Positions 43,239-53,104 of a DNA stretch of 64,000 nt are shown piece by piece. Origin of the DNA: Prevotella sp. (GTDB taxonomy: Bacteria; Bacteroidota; Bacteroidia; Bacteroidales; Bacteroidaceae); contig JAFZSL010000026.1 of the NCBI GenBank assembly GCA_017619375.1, positions 85,355-149,354 of the forward strand, read 5' to 3'. Below the pieces are notes generated by a model. It did not search any database, was not told where the DNA came from, and saw only the letters and a list, made by a program, of their open reading frames with translations. A program made the translations under genes and the position numbers. Positions within the stretch are counted from its first letter, which is position 1. Every line of letters begins with the position of its first letter.

Positions 43239-45642
43239 ATATTTCCGTTTCCCGGGTATTGCCTTCGTTCTCTTTGTCTCCTGGTTCTTTTTCTTCGTTC
43301 ATTTCGTCCATTTCTTCTTCATCGGCCAAAGGCTCATCGGCAACAGGCTTGGGAGCCATGGGAAGTTTGGGCTCACACGTAAACAGGTCGATATTGATGT
43401 CCTCGCCAGCAGGTACCTCGAATCGGCCATGGTATTTGGAATACATGGGGTCGATGAACACTGATTCAAGGAATTTGCCGCATATGGGCAATGCGGTGTA
43501 TGCGCCTTGCCCCAGTCTTCCACTACGGAAATGGATTTGCCGGTATTCTCCACCCACCCATGCTCCACAAACCAATTTTGGGGTGACGGCAATGAACCAC
43601 CCGTCGGCAACATTGTTAGATGTGCCGGTCTTTCCACCTAAATCGGTGCCTGCCCATCTGCCCACATATTGCCGCAAGCCTCTGGACGTGCCCGCTTCGA
43701 CACCGTACATTAGCATTTGCTGCATCATGAATGCACTCTTGTAGGGAATGGCACGCGGACTGTCTACAGGACCTTCGTAAACGAGGTTGTCTTCGCTATC
43801 AAGGATGCGTGTGACCAAGATGGCTTCATGGCGCATCCCGTCATTGGCAATGGTGCAGTAGGCATTGACCATTTCAAGAAGGTTGACATCCGATGCTCCA
43901 AGGAGTGTGGAGGGATGCGGGTCAAGTTCACTCTTGACACCCATCTCATGAGCGGTCTTGATGACGTTTTTAACACCCATCTCCACCCCCAGCCTGACAG
44001 CGATGGAATTGATGCTGGTGGCAAACGCCCTTTTCAGCAACAAGGAATCTCCAGAGAAACGTTTGCTTGAATTGGTGGGCGTCCATACGGATTCGGAATG
44101 TGTCTCTGAATCGTAAATGGGAACAGTGACAGCTTCGTCACGTCGTTTGTCGCATGGTGCCAATCCTTGGTTCATGGCTTCTGTGTAAACAAATAGCTTG
44201 AAGGTAGACCCCGGCTGCCTCATGGCTGAGACCTTGTCGTATTGCCATGTGTTGTAGTCCACGTCGCCCACCCATGCAACGACATGTCCGGTTTGTGGCT
44301 CCATCACGACCATGCCTGCATGAAGGAAACGCAACATCGTGCGCAAGGAGTCGAGTGTGCTCATTTCAGCCTCATAAGTACCTTTGTTATAGTCAAACAG
44401 CGTCACCTTGTGGGGGAGGTTCATATAGTGGTCGATAGAGTCGACATTACCGTCATACGCCTGTTTCAAACGTGCGTACTCAGGGCCTTTCTTTGCCAGT
44501 TTCTGCACGAAATTCGGAATGACTTTGCCATCGTCATCCCTCCATGGTTCCTGGCCTGCCCAGTCTTTGTTGAAACTGGCTTGCAATGTACGCATCTGGC
44601 TCAATACCGCCTTTTCGGCATATGCTTGCAAGTCTGTGTCAAGAGTGGTGTATATTTTCAATCCAGAAGTGTAAAGGTCGTATCCCGTGTCATGACACCA
44701 TTTGGCAAGGCTGGCTTCCACTGCGTCCTTGAAGTAAGCGTTCTGTCCTTGCGTACCGGCATCGGAATGGAAATTAAGCGGAGTACGCACTTGTGCCATA
44801 CGTTCGTATTCACTTTGTGAGAGATGCTTGTTCTTCACCATCAGAGACAACACGACATTGCGACGTTGATGGCTGTTGTCGGGATTGATGAGCGGATTGT
44901 AGAAGGAAGTGGCTTTGAGAATACCCACCAGCACGGCAGCCTGGTCTGTGGTCAGTTCGGAGGGAGTAGTGTTGAAATAAGTCTTGCTGGCAGTCTTGAT
45001 GCCGTAACAATTACTGCCAAAATCCACCGTGTTGGCATACATCGTCAGGATTTCCCGCTTGTCATACACCAACTCTATCTTGGTAGCCAATATCCATTCC
45101 TTGCTCTTCACAATCAGCATGCGCAAGCCGGGGAGGTCGCCAAGCAAGCCTGTAGAAGTCTGGGAACGCATGCGGAACATGTTCTTGGCCAACTGTTGCG
45201 TGATGGTGGAAGCACCACGGGCGTCTCGTCTGACCAACGCATCCTTGATAGCCCCAAGCACCCCGGCAAAATCGATGCCTCGATGGCTGTAAAACCGTTC
45301 GTCCTCCGTGTCTACGAGAGCATCCCAGAAGATGGGATTCACATCTTCGTATTCGACGGGACTCCTATTCTCGTTGAAGAATTTGCCTATCAATTTTCCA
45401 TCGTTGCTGAACACCTCGGAGGCCACACTTGTAGGTGGATGGAGTATTTCGTAGAAACCTGGGGATTTGCCAAACAGCCCAAGGAAATTGATGTCCACCA
45501 TGCCGAAATAGACCAATGTGAACACGATAAATGAAACCATGGCCGACAGGATTTTCACATACCATCGACGACCTTTGAAAAGGTGCACATACCATCTGAG
45601 CACCTTTTTCATCAACTTGAAAGGCCAAGAGAGAAATCTCAT
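43198..45642 (-). CDS. mrcA: Class A penicillin-binding protein (PBP1A type)
   Basis: A bifunctional peptidoglycan synthase of 814 residues. A basic cytoplasmic tail is followed by a membrane helix (about residues 30-52). The GT51 glycosyltransferase domain has 'DTEDERFYSHRGIDFAGVLGA', 'GASTITQQLAKNMF' and 'KREILTMYANTVDFG'. The transpeptidase domain has 'RQPGSTFKLFVY' (Ser-x2-Lys), 'TSINSIAVRLG' (Ser-x-Asn) and 'GGKTGTSNNVADGWF' (Lys-Thr-Gly). All catalytic motifs are present. The C-terminal 60 residues are an acidic Glu/Asp-rich tail ending 'EEEFLFQN', not part of either domain. It is 11 bases downstream of miaA and overlaps the helicase gene. Confidence 0.96.
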   Translation of the reverse strand: MRFLSWPFKLMKKVLRWYVHLFKGRRWYVKILSAMVSFIVFTLVYFGMVDINFLGLFGKSPGFYEILHPPTSVASEVFSNDGKLIGKFFNENRSPVEYEDVNPIFWDALVDTEDERFYSHRGIDFAGVLGAIKDALVRRDARGASTITQQLAKNMFRMRSQTSTGLLGDLPGLRMLIVKSKEWILATKIELVYDKREILTMYANTVDFGSNCYGIKTASKTYFNTTPSELTTDQAAVLVGILKATSFYNPLINPDNSHQRRNVVLSLMVKNKHLSQSEYERMAQVRTPLNFHSDAGTQGQNAYFKDAVEASLAKWCHDTGYDLYTSGLKIYTTLDTDLQAYAEKAVLSQMRTLQASFNKDWAGQEPWRDDDGKVIPNFVQKLAKKGPEYARLKQAYDGNVDSIDHYMNLPHKVTLFDYNKGTYEAEMSTLDSLRTMLRFLHAGMVVMEPQTGHVVAWVGDVDYNTWQYDKVSAMRQPGSTFKLFVYTEAMNQGLAPCDKRRDEAVTVPIYDSETHSESVWTPTNSSKRFSGDSLLLKRAFATSINSIAVRLGVEMGVKNVIKTAHEMGVKSELDPHPSTLLGASDVNLLEMVNAYCTIANDGMRHEAILVTRILDSEDNLVYEGPVDSPRAIPYKSAFMMQQMLMYGVEAGTSRGLRQYVGRWAGTDLGGKTGTSNNVADGWFIAVTPKLVCGAWVGGEYRQIHFRSGRLGQGAYTALPICGKFLESVFIDPMYSKYHGRFEVPAGEDINIDLFTCEPKLPMAPKPVADEPLADEEEMDEMNEEKEPGDKENEGNTRETEIYVPEKEEEFLFQN

Positions 45643-45653
45643 ACGGCATTGAA

Positions 45654-46577
45654 TTAAATGGAGTGGAGGCAGAGCCCCGCCTGTTCTGCAACGAAGGAGA
45701 GCACTTCTTTTTCGTCGTCAGGGTGGAACCAACGAATGCGTTCGTCACGTTTCAACCATGTAAGTTGTTTCCGGCAATAGCGTCTGGTATTTCCTTGGAT
45801 GCGTGTGACGGCCTCCTCCAGACTGCATCTTCCTTCAAGATAGTCAAACATTTCACGATAGCCGACCGTGTCAAGCGCATTGACACCTTTCAAAGGATGT
45901 ACTCTGCGTGCCTCTTCCACCAATCCACCTTCCACCATCTTCTCTACACGTTGATTGATGCGCATATATAGTTCTTCACGATTCCTATTGAGACCTATTT
46001 TCACGATGTTGAAAGGGCGCTCCCTGCGCTTGTTGGTTCGGAATGAGGTGTAGGTGCGCCCTGTCATGTAACAGATTTCCAGAGCATGCACGACTCGCCG
46101 TGTATTCTTTCTGTCAACGATGGAATAATACTCCGGGTCAAGCAACCTCAATTCTTCAAGAAGCCTTTCAAGTCCTTCTTCCTCAAGGCGATGTTTCAAC
46201 AAGGAACGAGTTTCATCGTCGACAGTGGGGATGTCGTCAATGCCATCACATACCGCATCGATATACATCATGCTGCCACCCGACATCAATGCATATGGCA
46301 TGGACGACAATTCACCTGGATGCATGAGGAGTCCGAGTACGTCGCTCTCATATTTTGAGGCACTATAATAGTCCGTCAGGCCAAGTGTGCCCACGAAATA
46401 ATGCCTCACACGCTTCTGTTGTTCTGCCGTGGGGGCGGCGGTACCAATGGGAATCTCCCTGTAGAGCTGCCGTGAGTCGGCATTGACCACGGGAATCCCC
46501 AACAACTCAGCAATACGAAGGGTGAGTTCCGTTTTGCCGACAGCGGTGGGACCCGACACCACGAACAGCGTTTCCAT
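45654..46577 (-). CDS. miaA: tRNA dimethylallyltransferase
   Basis: MiaA transfers a dimethylallyl group to A37 of tRNAs reading UNN codons. 307 residues with P-loop '[13 protein letters not shown]', '[20 protein letters not shown]', '[11 protein letters not shown]', '[20 protein letters not shown]', '[11 protein letters not shown]' and '[12 protein letters not shown]'. All regions expected for the bacterial enzyme are present. It lies between lpxA and the penicillin-binding-protein gene with 11-base gaps on each side, so it shares their mRNA. Confidence 0.97.
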   Translation of the reverse strand: METLFVVSGPTAVGKTELTLRIAELLGIPVVNADSRQLYREIPIGTAAPTAEQQKRVRHYFVGTLGLTDYYSASKYESDVLGLLMHPGELSSMPYALMSGGSMMYIDAVCDGIDDIPTVDDETRSLLKHRLEEEGLERLLEELRLLDPEYYSIVDRKNTRRVVHALEICYMTGRTYTSFRTNKRRERPFNIVKIGLNRNREELYMRINQRVEKMVEGGLVEEARRVHPLKGVNALDTVGYREMFDYLEGRCSLEEAVTRIQGNTRRYCRKQLTWLKRDERIRWFHPDDEKEVLSFVAEQAGLCLHSI

Positions 46578-46588
46578 ACACGCAAGAC

Positions 46589-47359
46589 CTATCTGATGAT
46601 TCCGCGCTGTGACTCTTCGACAAAACGAAGGATGTATTTCACTTCGTCTGTCTGCGGCATTTCATTTCTAACGGCCTCGATGCCTTCTGCCCGCACCGCT
46701 TTTGAATAAAGCAGCCGGTATGTGTTGTGTATCAGGTCTATCGTCTCTGCACTGAAACCTCGACGTCGCAAGCCAATGATGTTGATGCCACTGTACCTAA
46801 TGGGCTCCTTGCCGGCAATGACATAGGGAGGGATGTCCATGCTTGAACGACTACCGCCTTGAATCATCACATATCCACCTACACGGCAGAATTGGTGGAT
46901 GAGGACGGCGGCGCTGATGATGGCGTTGTCGTCGATCACCACCTCGCCGGCTAATTTCGTAGAGTTTCCAATGATGAGATTGTTGCCAAGGAAACAGTCG
47001 TGGGCGATGTGGACGTTTTCCATCAACAGACAGTTGTTGCCTATCTGCGTGGTGCCTTTTGAGGCTGTCCCTCTGGAAATGTTTACATTCTCACGAAAAC
47101 TGTTGTTGTTGCCTATCTCGCAGATGGTGTCCTCGCCTCTGAATTTCAAATCCTGAGGCTTGGCGGAAATGCTTCCACCGGCGAAAAACTCATTGTTGTT
47201 GCCAATTCGCGCACCATAGTTGATGGTCACACTATTCTGCAACACATTATTGTCGCCTAAGACCGTGTTGCGGTCGATATAACAGAATGGTCCTATGACA
47301 TTGTTGTCGCCCATCTGGGCTTCGGGATGCACATAGGCCATGGGGCTGATTTGGTTCAT
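46589..47359 (-). CDS. lpxA: UDP-N-acetylglucosamine O-acyltransferase
   Basis: LpxA performs the first step of lipid A synthesis, moving a 3-hydroxyacyl chain from acyl-carrier protein to UDP-GlcNAc. 256 residues. The N-terminal two thirds are left-handed beta-helix hexapeptide repeats rich in 'IGNNN' and 'GDNN' turns, with the catalytic region '[19 protein letters not shown]'. The C-terminal helical domain has '[23 protein letters not shown]'. The order lpxD / lpxC-fabZ / lpxA is the usual Bacteroidota arrangement, and the three are adjacent here. Confidence 0.97.
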   Translation of the reverse strand: MNQISPMAYVHPEAQMGDNNVIGPFCYIDRNTVLGDNNVLQNSVTINYGARIGNNNEFFAGGSISAKPQDLKFRGEDTICEIGNNNSFRENVNISRGTASKGTTQIGNNCLLMENVHIAHDCFLGNNLIIGNSTKLAGEVVIDDNAIISAAVLIHQFCRVGGYVMIQGGSRSSMDIPPYVIAGKEPIRYSGINIIGLRRRGFSAETIDLIHNTYRLLYSKAVRAEGIEAVRNEMPQTDEVKYILRFVEESQRGIIR

Positions 47360-47399
47360 ATTCAGATATTCTTGGGGTAAAAAATACAGTGAATGGAGC

Positions 47400-48785
47400 T
47401 TACTTGTTCTTCACGATTTGCGCGGTGAAAGTGGCCTCGGCCACGACATGGTCACCCACAAACATATAACCTTTCATCGAACTGATGCCATGTCTTAAAG
47501 GTTGAAGCAGTTCCACCCTGAAGAGCAAGGTGTCGCCAGGAACAATCTTTTGACGGAATTTGACATCGTCGATTTTCATGAAATAAGTGGACCAATGTTC
47601 AGACTCCTCCAATGTGTTGAGGACGAGCAGACCGCCGCATTGGGCCATTGCTTCAACCATCAACACGCCTGGCATGACTGGTTCCTGAGGGAAATGCCCT
47701 TGGAAGAAAGGCTCGTTGGATGTGACGTTCTTCACACCGACAATGTAGTTGGGCCCCAGTTCAATCACCTTGTCCACCAATTGCATGGGGTATCGATGGG
47801 GCAACAGTTCTCGAATGCGGTTGTTGTCCATCACAGGGGTCTCATTGGGGTCGTAGATCGGAGCTTGTATCTCATGCTTGCGGATTTCCTTGCGCATGAG
47901 ACGTGCGAATTTGTTGTTGATGGTATGTCCCGGACGCGTGGCGATGATTCGCCCTTTGATGGGTTTTCCGATGAGTGCCATGTCGCCGACGATGTCAAGC
48001 AATTTGTGGCGCGTGCATTCGTTCTCCCATTGCAAGGGGCGAGGTTGAATGTATCCCATTTTCGTGGCATCCATATGTGGCACCTTGAGCAAGTCGGCCA
48101 ACTGGTCGAGCCTATCTTGTGGTATCTGTTTCTCGTAGATGACGATGGCATTGTCCATGTCGCCGCCTTTGATCAAGTTGGCATTAAGGAGTGGTTCGAT
48201 GTCACGCACGAAGACAAACGTGCGTGCGGGAGCCACTTCCTCGGAGAAGAGGCTGATGTTGTCGAGCGTGGCGAATTGGCTGTTGATGAACTTGGACTCG
48301 AAGGAGCACATCACGGTGATGCTGAAGTCATCATCGGGCAAGATGGTAATGCACGAGCCGCTTTCCTCATCCCTTACTTCAATCTTATGACGTATGATGT
48401 AGTAATCCTTGGGGGCGTTCTGCTCCTCAACCCCAACCTTGTTGATATGTTCGACATAAATGGCTGCGCTACCATCGAGGATGGGGAATTCTGGTCCGTT
48501 GACTTGAATCAGGCAGTTGTCGATGCCAAGAGCGTAAAGGGCAGCAAGGGCGTGCTCAACGGTGGATACTTTGACATCGTTCTGGCAAAGCACCGTGCCT
48601 CGTCTTGTGTCACAAACCAATTCCGCTTTCGCTTCCACAATAGGTTGGCCTTCAAGGTCGATGCGTTGGATTCTGATTCCGCTGTTCTCAGGAGCGGGAT
48701 TGAATGTGATGGTCAAGTTGAGTCCGGTATGCAAACCTTTTCCAAAAAGGGAGAAACTGCCTTTGAGGGTCTTTTGCTTATTCAT
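47400..48785 (-). CDS. lpxC: Bifunctional LpxC deacetylase / FabZ dehydratase fusion
   Basis: A single 461-residue protein. Residues 1 to about 300 are LpxC, the zinc deacetylase committing UDP-acyl-GlcNAc to lipid A: '[21 protein letters not shown]' gives the first zinc His, and '[18 protein letters not shown]' the second zinc His with the zinc Asp. Residues about 315-461 are FabZ, the 3-hydroxyacyl-ACP dehydratase: catalytic His in '[15 protein letters not shown]' and Glu in '[14 protein letters not shown]'. The fusion is characteristic of Bacteroidota and ties lipid A and fatty-acid supply. The start overlaps the lpxD stop by 8 bases, indicating translational coupling. Confidence 0.97.
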   Translation of the reverse strand: MNKQKTLKGSFSLFGKGLHTGLNLTITFNPAPENSGIRIQRIDLEGQPIVEAKAELVCDTRRGTVLCQNDVKVSTVEHALAALYALGIDNCLIQVNGPEFPILDGSAAIYVEHINKVGVEEQNAPKDYYIIRHKIEVRDEESGSCITILPDDDFSITVMCSFESKFINSQFATLDNISLFSEEVAPARTFVFVRDIEPLLNANLIKGGDMDNAIVIYEKQIPQDRLDQLADLLKVPHMDATKMGYIQPRPLQWENECTRHKLLDIVGDMALIGKPIKGRIIATRPGHTINNKFARLMRKEIRKHEIQAPIYDPNETPVMDNNRIRELLPHRYPMQLVDKVIELGPNYIVGVKNVTSNEPFFQGHFPQEPVMPGVLMVEAMAQCGGLLVLNTLEESEHWSTYFMKIDDVKFRQKIVPGDTLLFRVELLQPLRHGISSMKGYMFVGDHVVAEATFTAQIVKNK

Positions 48786-49833
48786 TTGTTTCCAATTTTT
48801 TCTTGAGTTCAGAAATTTCTTTTTGCAGGCTCTTCAGCTGTTGGTACATTTCGGGAAGCCGCCTTGTGAGTGCTACTTCACGGAAAAAAGCCCGAGGTTC
48901 TTGAGTGGGAGACCCTATCAAAGTCAAGTTGCTGTCAAGGTTGCTTATGACACCAGCCTGGGCACCAATGTTCACCTTGTCGCCTACCGTGATATGCCCA
49001 GCCAAACCGGCCTGGCCGCCAAACATGCACCATTGTCCCACCTTGGTGCTGCCAGCGATGCCGACTTGTGCCGACATCACCGTGTTGGCGCCTATGTCGG
49101 TGTTGTGGGCTATCTGCACCAAATTGTCGAGCTTCACTCCCTTTCGCACATATGTGCTGCCCATCGTCGACCTGTCGACACAGGTGTTGGCGCCAATCTC
49201 CACGTTGTCTTCGATGGTCACGATGCCGATCTGCGGAATCTTGTCGTACCCATTGGGACCTGGAGCGAAACCAAAGCCATCGGCTCCAATCACGCAGCCC
49301 GCATGAAGGGTGACATTATTCCCGATTTTGCATCCGTGATAGATCACCACGTTGGGATACACCAGGCAGTTGCTTCCCATCTGCACTCCATCGCCCAAAA
49401 AGACATTGGGGTAGACCTGGCAGCCATCACCCATGACGACCCCGTCTCCAACATATGCGAAGGCTCCGATGTAGCAGTCCTTGCCAATCTTTGCCGTAGG
49501 TGAGATGAAAGCCAAAGGGTCGATACCAGTCTTTTTTGCCTTCATCGACTCATACAATTGAAGCAGCTTTGCCACGGTCTCATAAGCATTGGGCACGCGA
49601 ATAAGCGTTGCTGAGACAGGCTGTTCCAATGCAAGGTCCTCGTTGACAATGACGACACTCGCCTTTGTCTCATAAAGGAAATGTGTGTATTTGGGGTTGG
49701 AGAGAAAAGAAATGGCTCCCTCCTTGCCTTCTTCTATCTTGCAAAAACTGTTGACTATGGCATCGGGGTTGCCCTCCAGTCTGCCATCTGTCATGTCTGC
49801 AATTTGTTTAGCTGTGAAATCCATATTGTCCAT
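48778..49833 (-). CDS. lpxD: UDP-3-O-acylglucosamine N-acyltransferase
   Basis: LpxD adds the second acyl chain in lipid A synthesis. 351 residues: an N-terminal uridine-binding domain ('[19 protein letters not shown]', '[23 protein letters not shown]'), the left-handed beta helix with '[10 protein letters not shown]' and the catalytic His region '[25 protein letters not shown]', and a C-terminal helix ending in a Lys/Glu-rich tail. First gene of the long minus-strand run, with a good promoter 42 bases upstream. Confidence 0.97.
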   Translation of the reverse strand: MDNMDFTAKQIADMTDGRLEGNPDAIVNSFCKIEEGKEGAISFLSNPKYTHFLYETKASVVIVNEDLALEQPVSATLIRVPNAYETVAKLLQLYESMKAKKTGIDPLAFISPTAKIGKDCYIGAFAYVGDGVVMGDGCQVYPNVFLGDGVQMGSNCLVYPNVVIYHGCKIGNNVTLHAGCVIGADGFGFAPGPNGYDKIPQIGIVTIEDNVEIGANTCVDRSTMGSTYVRKGVKLDNLVQIAHNTDIGANTVMSAQVGIAGSTKVGQWCMFGGQAGLAGHITVGDKVNIGAQAGVISNLDSNLTLIGSPTQEPRAFFREVALTRRLPEMYQQLKSLQKEISELKKKLETNE

Positions 49834-49874
49834 TAATGATAACTATTCTTCGGATGATGATGTCTTGATAGACT

Positions 49875-49907
49875 GCAAAGGTACGAAAAATAAAGCGAAA
49901 GGCCAAA
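49875..49907 (-). promoter_or_regulatory. Promoter of the lpxD-to-ABC-F run
   Basis: Minus strand: TTTG (49907-49904), 20 bases, TACCTTTGC (49883-49875). It is the only clear promoter I found for the eight genes from 49.8 to 39.0 kb; gaps inside the run are 8 to 41 bases or overlaps. Confidence 0.7.
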
Positions 49908-49919
49908 TTTATTTATGCT

Positions 49920-51143
49920 TTAACGACATTTCATCGAAACTTTCACCTCTAACTCCTTTTTCCATTCTTCCAGATAGGCAAACCAGTCCTTGGCACTGTG
50001 CATCCCAAACGACTCGTTGTCACTGCAGAAGGAGATGTAATAAGTGAGTTGGTCGCTGTCGAGGGACAACACATACGGATAGTTGTCTTTATCGGCCGGC
50101 AACTCTCTTTCCACCACGTCGTAGGGCAGGCAGATGCCAAGGCCCACAGTCTCGCGCTTGTGGCCGGCAGAGTCCTTTTCGGATACGGGCCAGTCTGTTC
50201 CCCAACAACCGCGAAGGCCATGCTTGTCACTGTATTCTTTGGAATTCTTCACATTGATAAGTCCGGAGGCGAACCTCAGGTCGTTTACTTTGCGACTGAA
50301 CTTCACGTCCACGCGACAGTCTCTGCGTCCGGCAAATAGGGAGTAATATGTGACCATGTCGACAGGTTCCTTGTCGGGAAGCATCCGCCATGCCTCGTCT
50401 TTCACCTCTACGATGGTGCGCAAAGGGCCACGTGCGACAAGACGCTGTCCTCGATGCTCCACGTCGTTGATCATCAAGGGGGCGTTTCCATCCCATCCGC
50501 GAAGCGTGCCAAGGCCCAAGGTGTTTCCCACCCAGAGCACATCGTCTCCATAACCATTGGCGGCTTGCTCCTTATCGGGATAGAACTGCGTCTGCTTCAA
50601 CTCCAATCCCTTGCGATACTTGCCGTAGATGTCCACCGTTTGACGATGGTCGAAATAAATGCGATAGGCCACCAGTTCGTTTTCAAATGCCGCTCCATGA
50701 TGATGTAGCATTGAATAAGGATTGACGCCACGGTCGACAGTAAGGCTTTGGATGTAGAGATTCTGCTTGTTGGACTCCTTGATTTTATTGTTGGTCAGCA
50801 TCATGTCCACATACACCTGTGCATCATACTGTTTGGGCGAACCTGTATCATAAAGCACCACTTGGAAGGTCTTGCTTTCTCGTTTGTCAAGGTCGGTCAT
50901 GAAAAAAAGTTCGTCGTATGTTCCATTGCCGTCCAAATCATCAAGCTGGCATGGTATTTCACGACCTCCGCTGGTGACCAATGCAGACTTCGTGTCGAGG
51001 TCGTAGTCTTTCAATTGGAGGCATATGGGGTGGCGGTTGGCGGCTGTCTTGCTCTCATTGGTCAGCGTCAATTCGAATGACTTTTGAGCCCATGCGGTTG
51101 CCATGGTGAATGTGGCCAACAATAATAATGCTGTTTTCTTCAT
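49920..51143 (-). CDS. Secreted DUF4861 family protein
   Basis: A 407-residue exported protein with signal peptide 1-19 ('TAWAQ'). The family is recognised from the N-terminal beta domain ('FELTLTNESKTAANRHPI', 'GREIPCQLDDLDGNGTYDELFFMTDL') and the core 'HHHGAAFENELVAYRIYFDHRQTVDIYGK', 'LGTLRGWDG' and 'GPLRTIVEV'. DUF4861 proteins are found in Bacteroidota polysaccharide-use regions, often beside hexuronate or pectin enzymes; I know no proven activity. The His/Tyr/Asp-rich core suggests a sugar-binding or catalytic pocket. Here it is the last gene of a four-gene run with a GH53 galactanase, which fits a role in pectin side-chain use (inference). Confidence 0.8.
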   Translation of the reverse strand: MKKTALLLLATFTMATAWAQKSFELTLTNESKTAANRHPICLQLKDYDLDTKSALVTSGGREIPCQLDDLDGNGTYDELFFMTDLDKRESKTFQVVLYDTGSPKQYDAQVYVDMMLTNNKIKESNKQNLYIQSLTVDRGVNPYSMLHHHGAAFENELVAYRIYFDHRQTVDIYGKYRKGLELKQTQFYPDKEQAANGYGDDVLWVGNTLGLGTLRGWDGNAPLMINDVEHRGQRLVARGPLRTIVEVKDEAWRMLPDKEPVDMVTYYSLFAGRRDCRVDVKFSRKVNDLRFASGLINVKNSKEYSDKHGLRGCWGTDWPVSEKDSAGHKRETVGLGICLPYDVVERELPADKDNYPYVLSLDSDQLTYYISFCSDNESFGMHSAKDWFAYLEEWKKELEVKVSMKCR

Positions 51144-51185
51144 GCTTCTTGTTTTGCTTTTTTATGATGAGAAATCGATGGGCCT

Positions 51186-51683
51186 TCACTCCATTTCCCC
51201 GTAGAAGAGGATGTCGGTACGGTTTTGGCAAGATACGAGTATGGATGCATGGCCGTTGTCGAAGACGTCGATATAATAGAGATACTTGTCTTCCTCATTT
51301 TCAATCGCCATCTTGATATTGTATTCTTTCTTCGACCGGGAAATGTCATATCCGTTCATCTTGCCGGAGAAGTTGAGAGCCTTGCCGCCACCATAGGGTA
51401 CGGAATAGGCTCTTCCATAATAGGGCAGATAGGAAATGACGCTGTCACCGCGCACCTCCAATGAATACGGAGTAGTGAGATTGACCGGTGGAAAAGAGGT
51501 GGGGTGTGCACTGGTGACATTGATCGTGAACTGGCGGTCATAGAGTGCTTGCCTCACGTTTTCTGCTCTTTGTCTTTTCATTTCCGCCTTGGACAAGCCG
51601 GAGTTTTGCGTACTGGCACAAGATGCGAACAATACTGTCAACAATGCCATCAACAAAAGGGAAGGGAATGTTGCATGTTTCAT
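51186..51683 (-). CDS. DUF4251 lipoprotein
   Basis: A 165-residue lipoprotein: signal peptide with lipobox 'VLFASC', Cys at about residue 20. The mature part shows the DUF4251 pattern ('MKRQRAENVRQALYDRQFTINVTSAHP', 'LEVRGDSVISYLPYYGRAYSVPYGG', 'GKMNGYDISRSKKEYNIKMAIEN'). The family is common and unexplained in Bacteroidota. ATG at 51683 is chosen because it gives the signal peptide; the frame runs on to 51746 inside the GH53 gene. It lies 25 bases after the GH53 stop and 42 bases before the DUF4861 start, so the run is one operon. Confidence 0.8.
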   Translation of the reverse strand: MKHATFPSLLLMALLTVLFASCASTQNSGLSKAEMKRQRAENVRQALYDRQFTINVTSAHPTSFPPVNLTTPYSLEVRGDSVISYLPYYGRAYSVPYGGGKALNFSGKMNGYDISRSKKEYNIKMAIENEEDKYLYYIDVFDNGHASILVSCQNRTDILFYGEME

Positions 51684-51708
51684 GATTCCAAATATTTTCA
51701 GAGGTTGG

Positions 51709-52737
51709 TTAATGCTTGAATTGAACTGCTGCTTCCTTGAAGGCATCCATGATCACTGTGGGCCGATGATTATCGAACGCCCCAAGTGGATAGGGTCCTT
51801 CCAATTCCGGCGCCCAGTAGAAGACGCCGAGGCAATGACCATCGCAGTTGTTTCGTGCGGCATCGATGATGGCTTTCATGGTGGCTTTGCCTTCTATTGG
51901 CTTTTTCACCTCAACGCCTGTTTCCACAACCATCGATTCGGTTCCGTATTTCTCATACATCCGCTTGATGTTGAGCGCGAAATCGCGGATGGTGCCTTCG
52001 CTGTCTTTCTCCAACCCCGCTTCCTGGTCCCAATAAGGATAGACGCTTAAACCGATGATGTCCCAACGGACGCCATGTTTACGCAATCCATCAAATATGA
52101 AATCAAAACGCTTGGGGTCGCATCCTCCGTCTAAATGGATGATGACCTTGGCGTCGGGATAAACCGCTTTCACTGCTTGGCATCCGGCCTGTGTCAGTCC
52201 GGCGTATTGCTCCATGTTTTCCTCCGCCTTTCCCATAGGCCACAAAAAGCCATGGGTGGTCTCATTGCCCACCTGCACCCATTTCACATCGATATGATGG
52301 TCTTTTAGTAATTGGAGTACATCGCGGGTGTGAGCTGCCAAGGCAAATTTCATCTCGTCATATTTCATATATTGCCAAGATGCAGGGATATGTTGCTTGC
52401 CCGGGTCTGCCCACCAGTCACTGTAATGGAAGTCAAGCATTAGTGCCATTCCATGGTATCGTGCACGTTTGGCCATTTCCAACACATCCTCCTTGTTGCA
52501 AAAACCATCGCGAGGATTCACCCATACACGCAGTCTGACGGCATTCATCCCATATTCTGACATCAAGGCGGTGTTTTCCCTGATTTCTCCTTTCGTGTTG
52601 TAAAGCCTTTGGCCGCGTGCCTCCATGGCTGTCGTGCCACTGATGTCGGCGCCCAGCCAGAAGGGTTCGCTCTTTTGGGCACTTGTGTTCAGTGAAAGGA
52701 GCAAAATGGCTAAAAATACAAGGTTTCGCATAGTCAT
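51709..52737 (-). CDS. Secreted GH53 endo-beta-1,4-galactanase
   Basis: A 342-residue exported enzyme cutting the beta-1,4-galactan side chains of pectin (type I arabinogalactan). Signal peptide about 1-21 ('LNTSAQ'). TIM-barrel motifs in order are 'FWLGADISGTTAMEARG', 'GMNAVRLRVWVNPRDG', 'MLDFHYSDWWADPGKQ', 'WVQVGNETTHGFLWP' with the acid/base Glu, and 'SMVVETGVEVKK' with the nucleophile Glu, then 'GVFYWAPEL'. Both catalytic residues are present. The ATG overlaps the upstream gene's stop (ATGA). Unlike typical Bacteroides galactan loci, no SusC/SusD transport pair accompanies it in this window. Confidence 0.93.
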   Translation of the reverse strand: MTMRNLVFLAILLLSLNTSAQKSEPFWLGADISGTTAMEARGQRLYNTKGEIRENTALMSEYGMNAVRLRVWVNPRDGFCNKEDVLEMAKRARYHGMALMLDFHYSDWWADPGKQHIPASWQYMKYDEMKFALAAHTRDVLQLLKDHHIDVKWVQVGNETTHGFLWPMGKAEENMEQYAGLTQAGCQAVKAVYPDAKVIIHLDGGCDPKRFDFIFDGLRKHGVRWDIIGLSVYPYWDQEAGLEKDSEGTIRDFALNIKRMYEKYGTESMVVETGVEVKKPIEGKATMKAIIDAARNNCDGHCLGVFYWAPELEGPYPLGAFDNHRPTVIMDAFKEAAVQFKH

Positions 52738-53030
52738 CTCCCCATCATGGTGTTTCTTCTTTTCTGACTCTTCTTGCGCATCCTCTCCAGTTTGCCCTTG
52801 CTGACTTTCTTATACTTGCCCTGGCCTTTTTCCACATAGGCATTGCCATCGGCGTCGGCATAGTAATGAAACCACTCGTCGCCCACCAGTTGGGCCTTGA
52901 CCTCCTTGCCATTCGTCAAGGTGAGGTCTCGCCATATCCCTCTTTTGACAGGAACGGCCATCATCGTTGTGGCAAGGAAAAGGAACATCCCTAAGATGAC
53001 ATTTGCCTTCCATCTCGTTTTCTTCCTCAT
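52734..53030 (-). CDS. Orphan N-terminal (propeptide-like) domain of M6-type metalloproteases
   Basis: A 98-residue protein. An N-terminal hydrophobic segment (residues 10-24) acts as signal peptide or anchor. The next 45 residues ('VPVKRGIWRDLTLTNGKEVK', then 'QLVGDEWFHYYADADGNAYV') match the segment that opens large secreted M6-family (InhA-like) proteases of Bacteroidota. The protease part is absent: the protein ends in a very basic tail ('KLERMRKKSQKRRNTMMGR'). It may be a truncated relic or a free inhibitor-like domain. Its stop overlaps the GH53 start (ATGA), so the reading frame matters for GH53 translation. A perfect promoter lies 78-108 bases upstream. Confidence 0.65.
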   Translation of the reverse strand: MRKKTRWKANVILGMFLFLATTMMAVPVKRGIWRDLTLTNGKEVKAQLVGDEWFHYYADADGNAYVEKGQGKYKKVSKGKLERMRKKSQKRRNTMMGR

Positions 53031-53104
53031 TGTCTATTGGGGTTTGTTGGTTTAGGTGAATAGCATACAACCTTGGTAAGGTTTTCTTCCCATTATTTTA
53101 GGTT

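Noticed and set aside
47502-48806. 434-codon plus-strand open frame opposite lpxC-fabZ
   Set aside because: A mirror frame of a highly conserved fusion gene, with no promoter, no domain and typical antisense composition.
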